DNA of 64,000 bases from Desulfobacteraceae bacterium Eth-SRB2 (GTDB lineage: Bacteria; Desulfobacterota; Desulfobacteria; Desulfobacterales; UBA11574), in contig RPGQ01000044.1 in assembly GCA_004193595.1 (NCBI GenBank), positions 1 through 64,000 of the forward strand, given 5' to 3'. How positions within the stretch are numbered: the first letter of the stretch is position 1; each line of letters opens with the position of its first letter. Positions 9,887-18,572 of this stretch are shown piece by piece. Both the position numbers and the translations under genes were made by a program. The notes below the pieces were generated by a model that worked only from the letters and a program-made list of their open reading frames with translations, was not told the DNA's origin and searched no databases.

Positions 9887-9949
9887 GATTGAACCTCCAA
9901 CTACCCCAAACCTTTTAAAAAAACATCCAGTATTCTTGGGCACATTCAT

Positions 9950-11009
9950 GCTGAACGTGTCTTAACCCATCATCAACAATCCGGGACTTATTCCGGAATT
10001 GTCATGAAATTATGTGTTTTTCTATCTCGAACATTTAGAACAGCGGTGACTTGAATTCTTAATGAAATATTCAGGTTGGGAACGTCCTTAAGGACATACT
10101 GTGAAGCGGCAGCAGGTGGTCATTACGACAGGAGAATCAAGGGGCGTTCCCGATATTCTTCCTGCTTAAAAAAGCTCTGATGGTCTATAATTGAATATGG
10201 GAAAAAAATCAATGAAATTAATTAGGTGATTCAATATGTTACAAAAACAGTATAATGAACCGCGGATGGACACAGATTAACGCAGATGACCGCAGATTTG
10301 ATTCACCGCCTTGCCTGTCCCGTAAAGCGGGGCTCCCGGGCTCGTTCGAGCACAGAGGGGCAAATCTTTACCTTTTTCCTCATATTATCACCTATGTCTT
10401 TAACCCTAAGCGTAAACAAAACCAAAAATGATTATAATATATTTATTTCAAGAAGAATTTCGATGATTCGACGACATTTTAATATCTCTACTATCAGTGA
10501 GATATGAATTCTGTTATTTTATATCGATTTTGTTTACCCTGCGGACAAGCCGATGAAAGCGCCTTGAGCACAGCGAAATCCCGCCTCAAGCGGGGATCTT
10601 CTTTGTTATCAAAAACTTGCAGTTGACGACTAGGGCTTTGTCCTTGATGCCTCGAATCTGAGGCATCCACGCCAAGGCGGGCAAGCCTCGACTTTCGATG
10701 GTTTAGGGTATCGGTTTGCTTTGTGAGAAAAATGCTTGATTTATTATGACTCTTTGTGGTTTTAAATAGTTTCCATTCAGAAATTGCCCTTTTCCGCAAT
10801 CTCTGCGCCTGCCCCGTGAAGTGCGGAGCCTATTTCTCTGGGGTCAATCTGTGGAATTACTTGTGCGACGTACCACTTGTACGTCTCCGCGTAATTCCTT
10901 GATTTTCTTGACCTTGCGAAAAATTGCTCATTTCTGCATTGGAAACTTGATCTGTGCCCGTTATATAGGTATGGATGGGCACTAAACAACTGAAATCAAG
11001 GGGTTTTTT
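9950..11009. other. Gene-free stretch
   Basis: No supported gene. It contains a palindromic patch with GGGAACG at 10078-10084 and CGTTCCC at 10145-10151, the dispersed phrase ACACAGATTAACGCAGATGACC near 10269, and GC-rich hairpin-prone DNA near 10580-10680. The short open frames here lack ribosome sites and recognisable domains. Confidence 0.5.
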
Positions 11010-12782
11010 ATGCTGTTTACGGCGTTTCTTTATGCCTCTCTTATCATCTTCGCCCTGGGTTTGATTAGCAAGATTTGGACCTGGTTTTCACGAACTATCG
11101 GAATTTCAGCCAAACGGATTTCAACATCACAGAGGGTGTCTGCAGCGGTAAAAGGGATCTTGGGAGTTGTTTTCAGTGCAAAAATTCTAACCCTTATCAA
11201 AGTGTTTATCCTTGATGTGGTGCTGCAGATAAGGATTCTCAAGGAAGATTTTCTTCGCTGGGTCATGCACATGTTAATCTATACCGGCTTTATGCTGCTT
11301 CTTCTGATGCATGCCCTTGAAAACTTCATCTCCGAACCGTTGTTTATCAATTACTATTCCACAATCAATCCGTTTATGTTTTTAAGAGATCTGTTCGGTT
11401 TCATGGTTATCGTGGGAATCGGCATTGCCATATTTCGGCGGTTTGTTTTGAAAGTCCCCCGTCTTAAAACAAACGCCATGGATTATTATGCCATTTTTAT
11501 TCTGGCCGTAATTCTGCTTTCGGGAATTGTTTTGGAAGGCGCAAAAATAACGTCCTATACCGAGTATCAGTTCATGGTGGAAGATTATGCCGATCTTGAG
11601 GACGAAGAGGAGATCGCGGCTCTTGAAAGCTACTGGGTTCGGAACTTCGGCACGGTCTCTCCCAACGTACAGGCGCCCTTTGATGAAGAGGTTTTGTCAA
11701 TGGGTCAGGATCTTCACGAGGCCAGTTGTATGGACTGTCATTCCGCTCCTCAGTGGGCGTTTACCGGTTATGCCACGGCTAAAATCATCAAACCTATGGC
11801 TCTGGCACTGGATCGGGCGGGGACCTCAACGATCCTGTGGTACATTCATTTTTTGGCCTGTTTTCTGGGCCTGGCCTATCTTCCGTTCAGTAAAATGTTC
11901 CATATTTTTGCCACACCGGTAAGTTTGCTGGCCAATGCGGTTATGGAAAAGGATACATCCGATCCGGCAAATATCGCCACCCGGCAAGTCATGGAATTGG
12001 ATGCCTGTATGCACTGCGGCACTTGCAGCCTGAGATGTTCCGCCGCGTCGGCCTTCGATGTCCGGGGAAATGATTATATTTTGCCATCGGAAAAGGTGAC
12101 GTTTCTCAAAACCCTGGCGGCCGGGAAAAAACTGAGCGCACGGAAGCTGGGCGCCATCCAGGAAGGGGTTTACCTTTGCACCAATTGTGATCGCTGCACC
12201 GTGGTTTGCCCTGCGGGGATCAATCTCAAGGAATTGTGGTTCACTGTGAGGGAAGATCTGGTTCAAAGAGGATATCCCGAACCGCTGGTGCTTTCTCCCT
12301 TTTCTTTTTACCGGGGCCTTAATCGGGAAAATATATCGAAAGAAGATTATGCCCGGCCCCTGGCAGATGCCAACCGGGCGGTTGCCGGCAAGTTTGAGCA
12401 GGTCATGGATCCAAGTACGCCCATTTCTTTTAAGGACAGAGAGATCGTGGAATTAGATCAGCTGCCGAGCACCGGCACTTTTTCATACTGTTTCGGCTGC
12501 CAGACCTGCACCACGGTATGCCCGGTGGTGGCCGAATATGAGAATCCGCAGCAAACCCTGGGGTTGCTGCCCCATCAGATCATGAACTGTCTGGGTTTGG
12601 GACTGGTGGAAATGGCCTCCGGGCCCCGGATGCTTTGGGATTGTGTCACCTGTTATCAATGCCAGGAGAATTGTCCCCAGAACGTAGAGATCACGGATAT
12701 TTTCTTTCAGTTAAAAAATCTTGCCGCCAAGAATGCAGGCAAGGTTGTGGATGAAAGTTCCCCTGATTTGGAAGCGGCTTAA
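11010..12782 (+). CDS. Membrane cytochrome b / heme c / HdrC iron-sulfur fusion
   Basis: 590 residues; ATG with AAGGGG 6 nt upstream. Residues 1-320 contain about six hydrophobic segments like a NarI/DsrM cytochrome b. Between them is a CxxCH heme-c motif (CMDCH, 240-244), probably in a periplasmic loop. Two dicluster ferredoxin modules follow: CMHCGTC (from Cys333) with CTNCDRC (from Cys390), and CFGCQTC (from Cys494) with CVTCYQC (from Cys545), the last pair being the HdrC unit. HdrC normally passes electrons to HdrB and is short and often soluble; here it is joined to a membrane module, implying exchange with quinone or periplasmic cytochromes. First gene of the Hdr-Fdh line. Confidence 0.85.
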   Translation: MLFTAFLYASLIIFALGLISKIWTWFSRTIGISAKRISTSQRVSAAVKGILGVVFSAKILTLIKVFILDVVLQIRILKEDFLRWVMHMLIYTGFMLLLLMHALENFISEPLFINYYSTINPFMFLRDLFGFMVIVGIGIAIFRRFVLKVPRLKTNAMDYYAIFILAVILLSGIVLEGAKITSYTEYQFMVEDYADLEDEEEIAALESYWVRNFGTVSPNVQAPFDEEVLSMGQDLHEASCMDCHSAPQWAFTGYATAKIIKPMALALDRAGTSTILWYIHFLACFLGLAYLPFSKMFHIFATPVSLLANAVMEKDTSDPANIATRQVMELDACMHCGTCSLRCSAASAFDVRGNDYILPSEKVTFLKTLAAGKKLSARKLGAIQEGVYLCTNCDRCTVVCPAGINLKELWFTVREDLVQRGYPEPLVLSPFSFYRGLNRENISKEDYARPLADANRAVAGKFEQVMDPSTPISFKDREIVELDQLPSTGTFSYCFGCQTCTTVCPVVAEYENPQQTLGLLPHQIMNCLGLGLVEMASGPRMLWDCVTCYQCQENCPQNVEITDIFFQLKNLAAKNAGKVVDESSPDLEAA

Positions 12783-12815
12783 GAAACTAGTCAATGAGTT
12801 GTTAAGGATATTCAC

Positions 12816-13703
12816 ATGAAATACGCATTGTTTTTGGGGTGTAATATCCCTGCACGGGTGGATCAGTATGATGCATCCGCCAGAGCGGTATTACGGCAGG
12901 TGGGAGTTCAACTGAAGGATATTCGCGAATTTAATTGCTGCGGATATCCCATGCGCAATGTGGATCAAAAAGCATTTCTCCTGTCTTCGGCCGTAAATTT
13001 GGCTTTGGCTGAAAGAGCGGGACTCGATATATTGGCCCTTTGCAAATGTTGCTTTGGCACGCTTAAGGAGGCCGAACATCTCTTGACGGAACAAGGAACC
13101 CTGCAGGAAGAAGTCAATGGATTGCTTGCTCAAAGAGGTCTAAAATATACAGGCAAAATCCGGATCAAGCATTTCCTTTCCGTGTTGTATCACGATGTGG
13201 GTTTGGATACCTTAAAAAGCAAGATCACCCGGCAATACAAAGATGTTAAAATTGCGACTCATTATGGGTGCCATGCCCTGCGCCCCAGCAAGATCACCCG
13301 GTTCGACGACCCGGTTGCCCCCTCTATATTTGACAAGCTCGTTGAGGTAACGGGCGCCAAAAGTGTGGATTGGGACCGGAAGCTGGAGTGCTGCGGAGCT
13401 CCGGTACTGGGGTTTAATGACGATCTTTCCATGAATTTAACAAAGAAAAAAATTTCATCCGGCAAAAAAGCAGGCGCCGACTATTTGTGTTCCGCCTGTC
13501 CCTATTGTCATCTGCAATTTGATACGGTTCAAAAAATGATGGTCTCTAAAAATGGAAACGATCCGCTGGCTTCTGTTCTTTATCCGCAACTGCTCGGTCT
13601 GTGCATGGGCATGGACGAAAAAACTCTGGGAATTAATATGAATCAACTCGATATCAGTGGTGTCACATCTTTTTTAGAATCAGGAGAAGAGAATGCCGAA
13701 TGA
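12816..13703 (+). CDS. hdrB: Heterodisulfide reductase subunit B-like (CCG protein)
   Basis: 295 residues with two CCG domains: FNCCGYPM near residue 42 with LCKCCFG near 80, and LECCGAPV near 193 with SACPYCH near 226. These cysteines bind the two noncubane [4Fe-4S] clusters of HdrB, the site of disulfide reduction. In sulfate reducers the physiological disulfide may be DsrC or another thiol; the substrate cannot be read from sequence. The gene overlaps hdrA by 11 nt and follows the membrane HdrC fusion by 33 nt, so it belongs to one operon. Confidence 0.92.
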   Translation: MKYALFLGCNIPARVDQYDASARAVLRQVGVQLKDIREFNCCGYPMRNVDQKAFLLSSAVNLALAERAGLDILALCKCCFGTLKEAEHLLTEQGTLQEEVNGLLAQRGLKYTGKIRIKHFLSVLYHDVGLDTLKSKITRQYKDVKIATHYGCHALRPSKITRFDDPVAPSIFDKLVEVTGAKSVDWDRKLECCGAPVLGFNDDLSMNLTKKKISSGKKAGADYLCSACPYCHLQFDTVQKMMVSKNGNDPLASVLYPQLLGLCMGMDEKTLGINMNQLDISGVTSFLESGEENAE

Positions 13704-16700
13704 TAAAACAGGCGCTGTAATGGTGGTCGGCGGCGGAATTACCGGAATGCAGGCGGCTCTGGATTTGGCTGATTCCGGTTTTTATGTGTATCTGGTTGAA
13801 AAATCCAGCTCCATCGGCGGGATGATGTCTCAGCTGGATAAAACCTTTCCCACCAATGACTGTGCCATGTGAATTCTCTCACCCAAACTGGTCGAGGTCG
13901 GCCGGCACATTAACATAGAACTGCTTACCCTGTCTGAAGTAAACCACATTTCCGGGGAGCAAGGAAATTTTGAGGTCTGTGTGACGCAGCATCCCCGTTA
14001 CGTGGATATGGACAAGTGCATTGCCTGCGGTTTGTGCGCTGAAAAATGCCCTAAAAAAGTGCCGGATGCCTACGACGGCAACTTGAGCAAGCGCAAAGCC
14101 ATCTATGTGCAATACGCCCAGGCGGTTCCGTTGAAATACGTTATTGATCCGGAGCAGTGCATCTATTTCAAAAAAGGCAAATGCAAAGCCTGCGAAAAAC
14201 TTTGTCCCAGCCATGCCATAAAGTTCGATGATCAGGAAAGGGAACTCACCCTGAAGGTGGGGGCGGTTGTACTGGCCCAGGGGAGCCGGGCCTTTGATCC
14301 GGCGGTCCACGACACCTTTGGCTACACCAAACACCCCAATATTGTCACCAGCCTGGAATTCGAGAGAATTCTCTCGGCTTCCGGCCCTTACGGCGGGCAT
14401 CTGGTTCGACCTTCGGATAAAAAAGAACCGGAAAAGATTGCCTGGCTGCAATGTATCGGGTCCCGGGACGAACACCTGGGCGCCAAAGGGTACTGTTCCG
14501 GAGTCTGCTGTACGTACGCCATCAAGGAAGCCATGCTGGCCAAGGAACACAGCAGCGGTGATCTGGACACGGCCATTTTTTATATCGATATTCGCACGTA
14601 CGGAAAAGATTTTGAACGCTATTATAACCGCGCAAAGGATGACGGCGTCCGGTTTGTCAAATCCAAGATCACCCACATTGCCCCGGTTGACGGAACCGGC
14701 AGGCATATGATCCGCCATGTGGATGCTTCGGGCAGGAGAGTGGAAGAAGCATTTGACATCGTGGTTTTGTCCGTGGGCCTGATGGTCGGCAGGGAAGGGG
14801 CGGAGCTGGCGCAACGACTGGGGGTTGATCTGAATCACTACAACTTTGCCGAAACCGGTAGTTTTGAACCGGTTGCCAGTTCAAAACCCGGGATTTATGT
14901 TTGCGGGGCTTTTCAGGCGCCCAAGGATATTCCGTCTTCGGTGATCGATTCCAGCGCGGCCGCGGGCGTGGTGGGAAGCCAATTAGCCGAGGCCCGCTGG
15001 TCTCTGACAAAAACGGAATCCGTGCCCGAGGAGATTGATCTTAAGGGCAAGCCTTCCCGGGTGGGTGTGTTTGTGTGCCGCTGCGGAACCAACATTGCCG
15101 GTGTTGTGGATGTGCCGGCCGTTGTGGAATTTGCCAAAGGGCTGCCCGGGGTGGTCTTTGTGGAAGAAAACCTGTTCAGTTGCTCCCAGGACACCCAGGA
15201 CAAAATGACCCAGGTCATTAAAGAACACCAACTGAATCGGGTGGTTGTGGCCGCCTGTACCCCCAAAACCCATGAACCGCTTTTTCAGGAAACCTTAATC
15301 AATGCGGGCATTAATAAATATCTTTTCGAGATGGCCAATATCCGGAACCAGTGCTCCTGGGTGCACAAGGATGATCCGGAAAAAGCAACGAAAAAGGCAA
15401 AAGATCTGGTCAAAATGGCGGTGTCCAAAGCCGCCCTTCTGGAACCGTTGACCGAATCGACCATGGCGGTCAATCATTCGGCCCTTGTCATCGGAGGTGG
15501 CGTAGCCGGCATGACAGCAGCCAAAATCCTGTCAGACCAGGGATATCATACGTTTTTAATTGAAAAGACAGATACCCTTGGTGGCCAGGCGCGATATCTG
15601 CATGAAACCTGGCGGGGGGAAGATATTCAAGGGTATTTGGCCGGGCTGATCCATTCGGTTCAGTCGGACCGGAATATCGATGTTTTTCTAAATTCGCAGA
15701 TTACCCAGGTGGACGGTTTTATCGGGAATTTTAAAACCACCCTTACAACCAACGGCCAAAGCAGCGTGTTGGAGCACGGGGTCACCCTTATTGCATCCGG
15801 CGCTTCCGAGTTAAAGCCGGATCAGTATTTATACGGTAAGGATTCCCGGGTGGTGACCGGATTGGAGTTGCAGCAGCGGTTTATCGATAACGATCCGGCC
15901 TTAGAGAGCCTCAATACCGCCGTATTTATCCAGTGCGTGGGGTCGCGCATCCCGGAACGACCGTATTGTTCCAGGGTCTGTTGTACCCAGTCCATCAAAA
16001 GCGCCCTTGAGCTCAAAAAGATCAATCCGAAAATGAACGTTTTTGTTCTGTACCGGGATATGCGTGCATACGGATTGCGGGAAGATCTGTATCGTCAGGC
16101 CCGGTCCGAGGGAATCGCATTTATTCGCATGGACATGGACAAGGAATTGACCGTAGCCGTGGATCGGGAGGATCTTAAGGTAACCTTTGCAGACCGGGTT
16201 TTGGGACGATCCATGGAGATCCTGCCGGATCTTTTGATTCTGGCGTCCGCCATTGTGCCTGACGCAAAAAATCCTTTGGCCCAGCTTTATAAAGTATCTC
16301 TTAATGATGACGGGTTTTTTGCCGAAGCCCATGTGAAACTCAGACCCGTGGATTTTGCCACGGACGGTATTTTTGTCTGCGGGTTGGCTCACGCTCCCAA
16401 ATCCCTGGATGAATCCATTACCCAGGCACAGGCCGCAGCCGCAAGAGCCGTAACCGTTCTGGCAATGGAGAACATCAAGATGGGAGGCATTGTCTCCCAT
16501 ATCATTCCCGAACGATGTTCCGGATGCATGGGATGCATCAATGTCTGTCCTTTTGGCGCAATCACATTTGATCAGCAGAAATTTGTGGCCAAAGTTAATC
16601 CCGCCCTTTGTAAGGGCTGCGGCGCCTGTTCGGCAGCATGTCCGTCAGAGGCTCCGGCGCTGATGGGATTTGACAACAATCAACTTTACGCTCAGATAAA

Positions 16701-16719
16701 AGGCGCCTTGAGCGGGTGA
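13693..16719 (+). CDS. hdrA: Double-length HdrA, selenocysteine-containing
   Basis: 1008 residues if the UGA at 13870-13872 is read as Sec60; without that the N-terminus is lost. Start ATG 13693 has AGGAGA 6 nt upstream. The first half has FAD motif VVGGGITGM near residue 11, then [16 protein letters not shown], the conserved HdrA Cys/Sec site, then ferredoxin motifs CIACGLC and CKACEKLC. From about residue 460 a second HdrA-like unit follows ([16 protein letters not shown] motif VIGGGVAGM), ending with two [4Fe-4S] motifs (CSGCMGC, CKGCGAC). HdrA carries the bifurcating flavin. Duplicated HdrA of about 1000 residues is known in bacteria. The UGA is in frame with both flanks and a hairpin follows it. 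Confidence 0.92.
13888..13905 (+). promoter_or_regulatory. Candidate SECIS hairpin of hdrA
   Basis: Beginning 15 nt after the UGA, CTGGTC (13888-13893) pairs with GGCCGG (13900-13905), with two G-U wobbles, around loop GAGGTC. The GGU in the loop and the distance fit a bacterial SelB-binding element inside the coding region. Confidence 0.5.
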
Positions 16720-16739
16720 TTTTAGTAAATTGTGACACC

Positions 16740-16999
16740 TAATTAAACGTCTCGGAAATTCTACAATTTATTGGAAATAAAGGTATCTTTTAGGCTTATA
16801 TTTTTAACTCGGACATGGAATAATGGAATGATGGAATATTGGAATAATGATTTAAAGAAGATGACATTCCTCTATTTACTTCCTATCAAGAGGAATTTTA
16901 CAATAACCCAACTTTCCATTTTCCCAAAACCCAAAACCCAATATTCCAGTGTTCCAATATTCCAACATTCCAATTGTGAGCGAAGCGAACTAACTTGTA
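16740..16999 (+). repeat. ATTCCA-type dispersed hairpin repeat, copy 1
   Basis: Begins TAATTAAACGTCTCGGAAAT and contains tandem TGGAATAATGGAATGATGG on the left and the complementary ATTCCA-type repeats on the right, so the whole can fold into a long imperfect hairpin. Related copies are at 32919-33073 (inverted), 51592-51802 and, partly, 47900-48115. It fills the gap between hdrA and mvhD. Confidence 0.7.
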
Positions 17000-17014
17000 T
17001 TTAAGGAGAGCAAG

Positions 17015-17497
17015 GTGAAAGAAAATAATTTTGAGCCCAGGATAATCGCGTTTATGTGCAACTGGTGTGCCTATGGCGCCGCTGATCTGGCGGGCGTGAG
17101 TCGAATGGAGTACCCGAGCAATATTCGTCCGATTCGGGTCATGTGCTCGGCCACGGTATCCCCTCACCATATTTTGAGGACCTTTCAAAGCGGGGCGGAC
17201 GGGGTTTTGGTGGGCGGGTGACACGTGGGCGACTGCCATTACCTGTATGGTAATTACATGACCATCAAGCGAATGACGTTTCTGCAAGAGATTTTGAAAT
17301 TCATGGGATTGGATGGCCGCCTGCACCTGGATTGGATATCTTCGGCCGAAGCCCAGAAGTTTGTCCGGGTGGTCACCGATTTTACCGAAAAGATCAAATC
17401 ATTGGGCCCAAGCCCTCTGTCGGGTAAGCTTGACCTGACCGTCGTTGAGAAAGAATGCCAAGCAAGTGTGGAAGCCGAAAGCGTGGAGGGAGGATAA
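17015..17497 (+). CDS. mvhD: MvhD-type electron-transfer subunit, selenocysteine-containing
   Basis: 160 residues from GTG 17015 (AAGGAG 7 nt upstream), reading UGA 17219-17221 as Sec69. The sequence before the UGA (GADGVLVGG) and after it ([12 protein letters not shown]) is the MvhD signature GADGV-(C/U)-GDCHY, so termination there would be nonsensical. Cys15, Cys18 and Cys74, with another cysteine in the RVMCSA segment, are candidate [2Fe-2S] ligands. MvhD hands electrons from a hydrogenase or formate dehydrogenase to HdrA. It ends one nucleotide before the next gene's ATG. Sec at this site is known from archaeal VhuD and some deltaproteobacteria. Confidence 0.93.
17238..17254 (+). promoter_or_regulatory. 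Candidate SECIS hairpin of mvhD
   Basis: ATTACC (17238-17243) pairs perfectly with GGTAAT (17249-17254) around loop TGTAT, starting 16 nt after the UGA. The loop has GU but not the GGU seen in the other two genes. Confidence 0.4.
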
Positions 17498-17498
17498 T

Positions 17499-18368
17499 AT
17501 GGAAGAGCAGATAAAAGAATGGCCCGAACCTTTCAGCACTACCGGAGATAAGACCAGCACCTTTGACAATTTGCGAGATCAGGTGAACGCATGGCTCAAA
17601 GAGGGTAAGGTTGATATCTTTTTAGGGTACAAGATGGTTCAAGGACACCCGCTGCCCCATTGCTTTACCAAGGAAAATCCGGATGAGACCGATGAATTGA
17701 TTGTTGGCAAGGCACGTTATTCCCTTGAAAAGATGGCTGCAAATATAGCGGCCCAACGTCCGGAGATAAAAATCGGGCTTCTGGTTCGTGATTGTAACCA
17801 GCGCGCCCTGAATGTTCTTTATGTCTGGAACCAGTTGAATCCGGATCAGGTGGAAACAATAAACATAAACTGCTGTCCTTCCCGTCTCAAGGAACATGGA
17901 GATTGTTCTTATCTTGAGCCGCAACCGTCAGGATCTTATAAGAAACAGGTGGGAATCGACAATAACATGGACGTTGAGGTCGCCGAAGAATTTAGCCAGG
18001 AAGAACGGTTTCACCGGTGGATGTATGAATTTGAAAAATGCATCAAGTGCTACGGATGCCGGAATATTTGTCCGGTTTGTTTCTGTCAGGAATGCAGCAT
18101 GGAACATAACGACCTGATTGCCACCGGCACGGTTCCTCCCGAAGTTCCGATCTTCCATTTGGTCCGGGCGGTTCATATGGCCGGCCGTTGCATAGACTGC
18201 GGTTTATGTGAAGATGCCTGTCCGGTGGATATTCCCTTAAGGCTCCTTTACCGCAAAGTTAACCAGGTGGTGTCGGATATGTTTGATTATAAAACCGGAA
18301 TGCGCGCCGATCAATCTCCGTTCAATATTTTGGGTGATGAGGTGACGTTAGAACCCAAACCGATTTGA
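17499..18368 (+). CDS. FrhB/FdhB-like iron-sulfur protein
   Basis: 289 residues from ATG 17499 (GGAGG upstream, one nucleotide after mvhD). The N-terminal half resembles the F420-hydrogenase/formate dehydrogenase beta family (KIGLLVRDCNQRAL; INCCPSR). The C-terminal half has two ferredoxin motifs: CIKCYGCRNICP, with a nearby CFCQEC, and CIDCGLCEDACP. In such loci this subunit links the formate dehydrogenase catalytic subunit to MvhD/HdrA. No F420-specific residues can be assigned and F420 use is not implied. It probably forms a complex with the adjacent selenoproteins. Confidence 0.8.
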   Translation: MEEQIKEWPEPFSTTGDKTSTFDNLRDQVNAWLKEGKVDIFLGYKMVQGHPLPHCFTKENPDETDELIVGKARYSLEKMAANIAAQRPEIKIGLLVRDCNQRALNVLYVWNQLNPDQVETININCCPSRLKEHGDCSYLEPQPSGSYKKQVGIDNNMDVEVAEEFSQEERFHRWMYEFEKCIKCYGCRNICPVCFCQECSMEHNDLIATGTVPPEVPIFHLVRAVHMAGRCIDCGLCEDACPVDIPLRLLYRKVNQVVSDMFDYKTGMRADQSPFNILGDEVTLEPKPI

Positions 18369-18572
18369 CGTTTAAAGGTAAAATACTCAAATTGGGTTGT
18401 CAGATATCAATTTAACAGGACAAATAGAAACCAAAAGACGAAATTGAATATTTACGATTGAATATTGAAAATTTAAAAACATCCGGGTTTGTCAAGTGTA
18501 TAGTATTTTAAGATTGGTAAGATTCCTTCAATTTTCAATAGAAAATTTTCAATTATATGAGGAACAATAGTT

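Noticed and set aside
10494-10989. Two overlapping open frames upstream of the Hdr cluster
   Set aside because: Low-complexity, repeat-like DNA with no motif or Shine-Dalgarno; also overlapped by other frames.
13870-13872. Reading the hdrA UGA as a true stop (pseudogene)
   Set aside because: The residue pattern on both sides is intact, the site is the known Cys/Sec position, and a SECIS-like hairpin follows. Two neighbouring genes show the same behaviour.
13879-14838. Long minus-strand open frame of 319 codons inside hdrA
   Set aside because: Antisense shadow of a GC-biased gene; no domain, and the sense strand is unambiguous HdrA.
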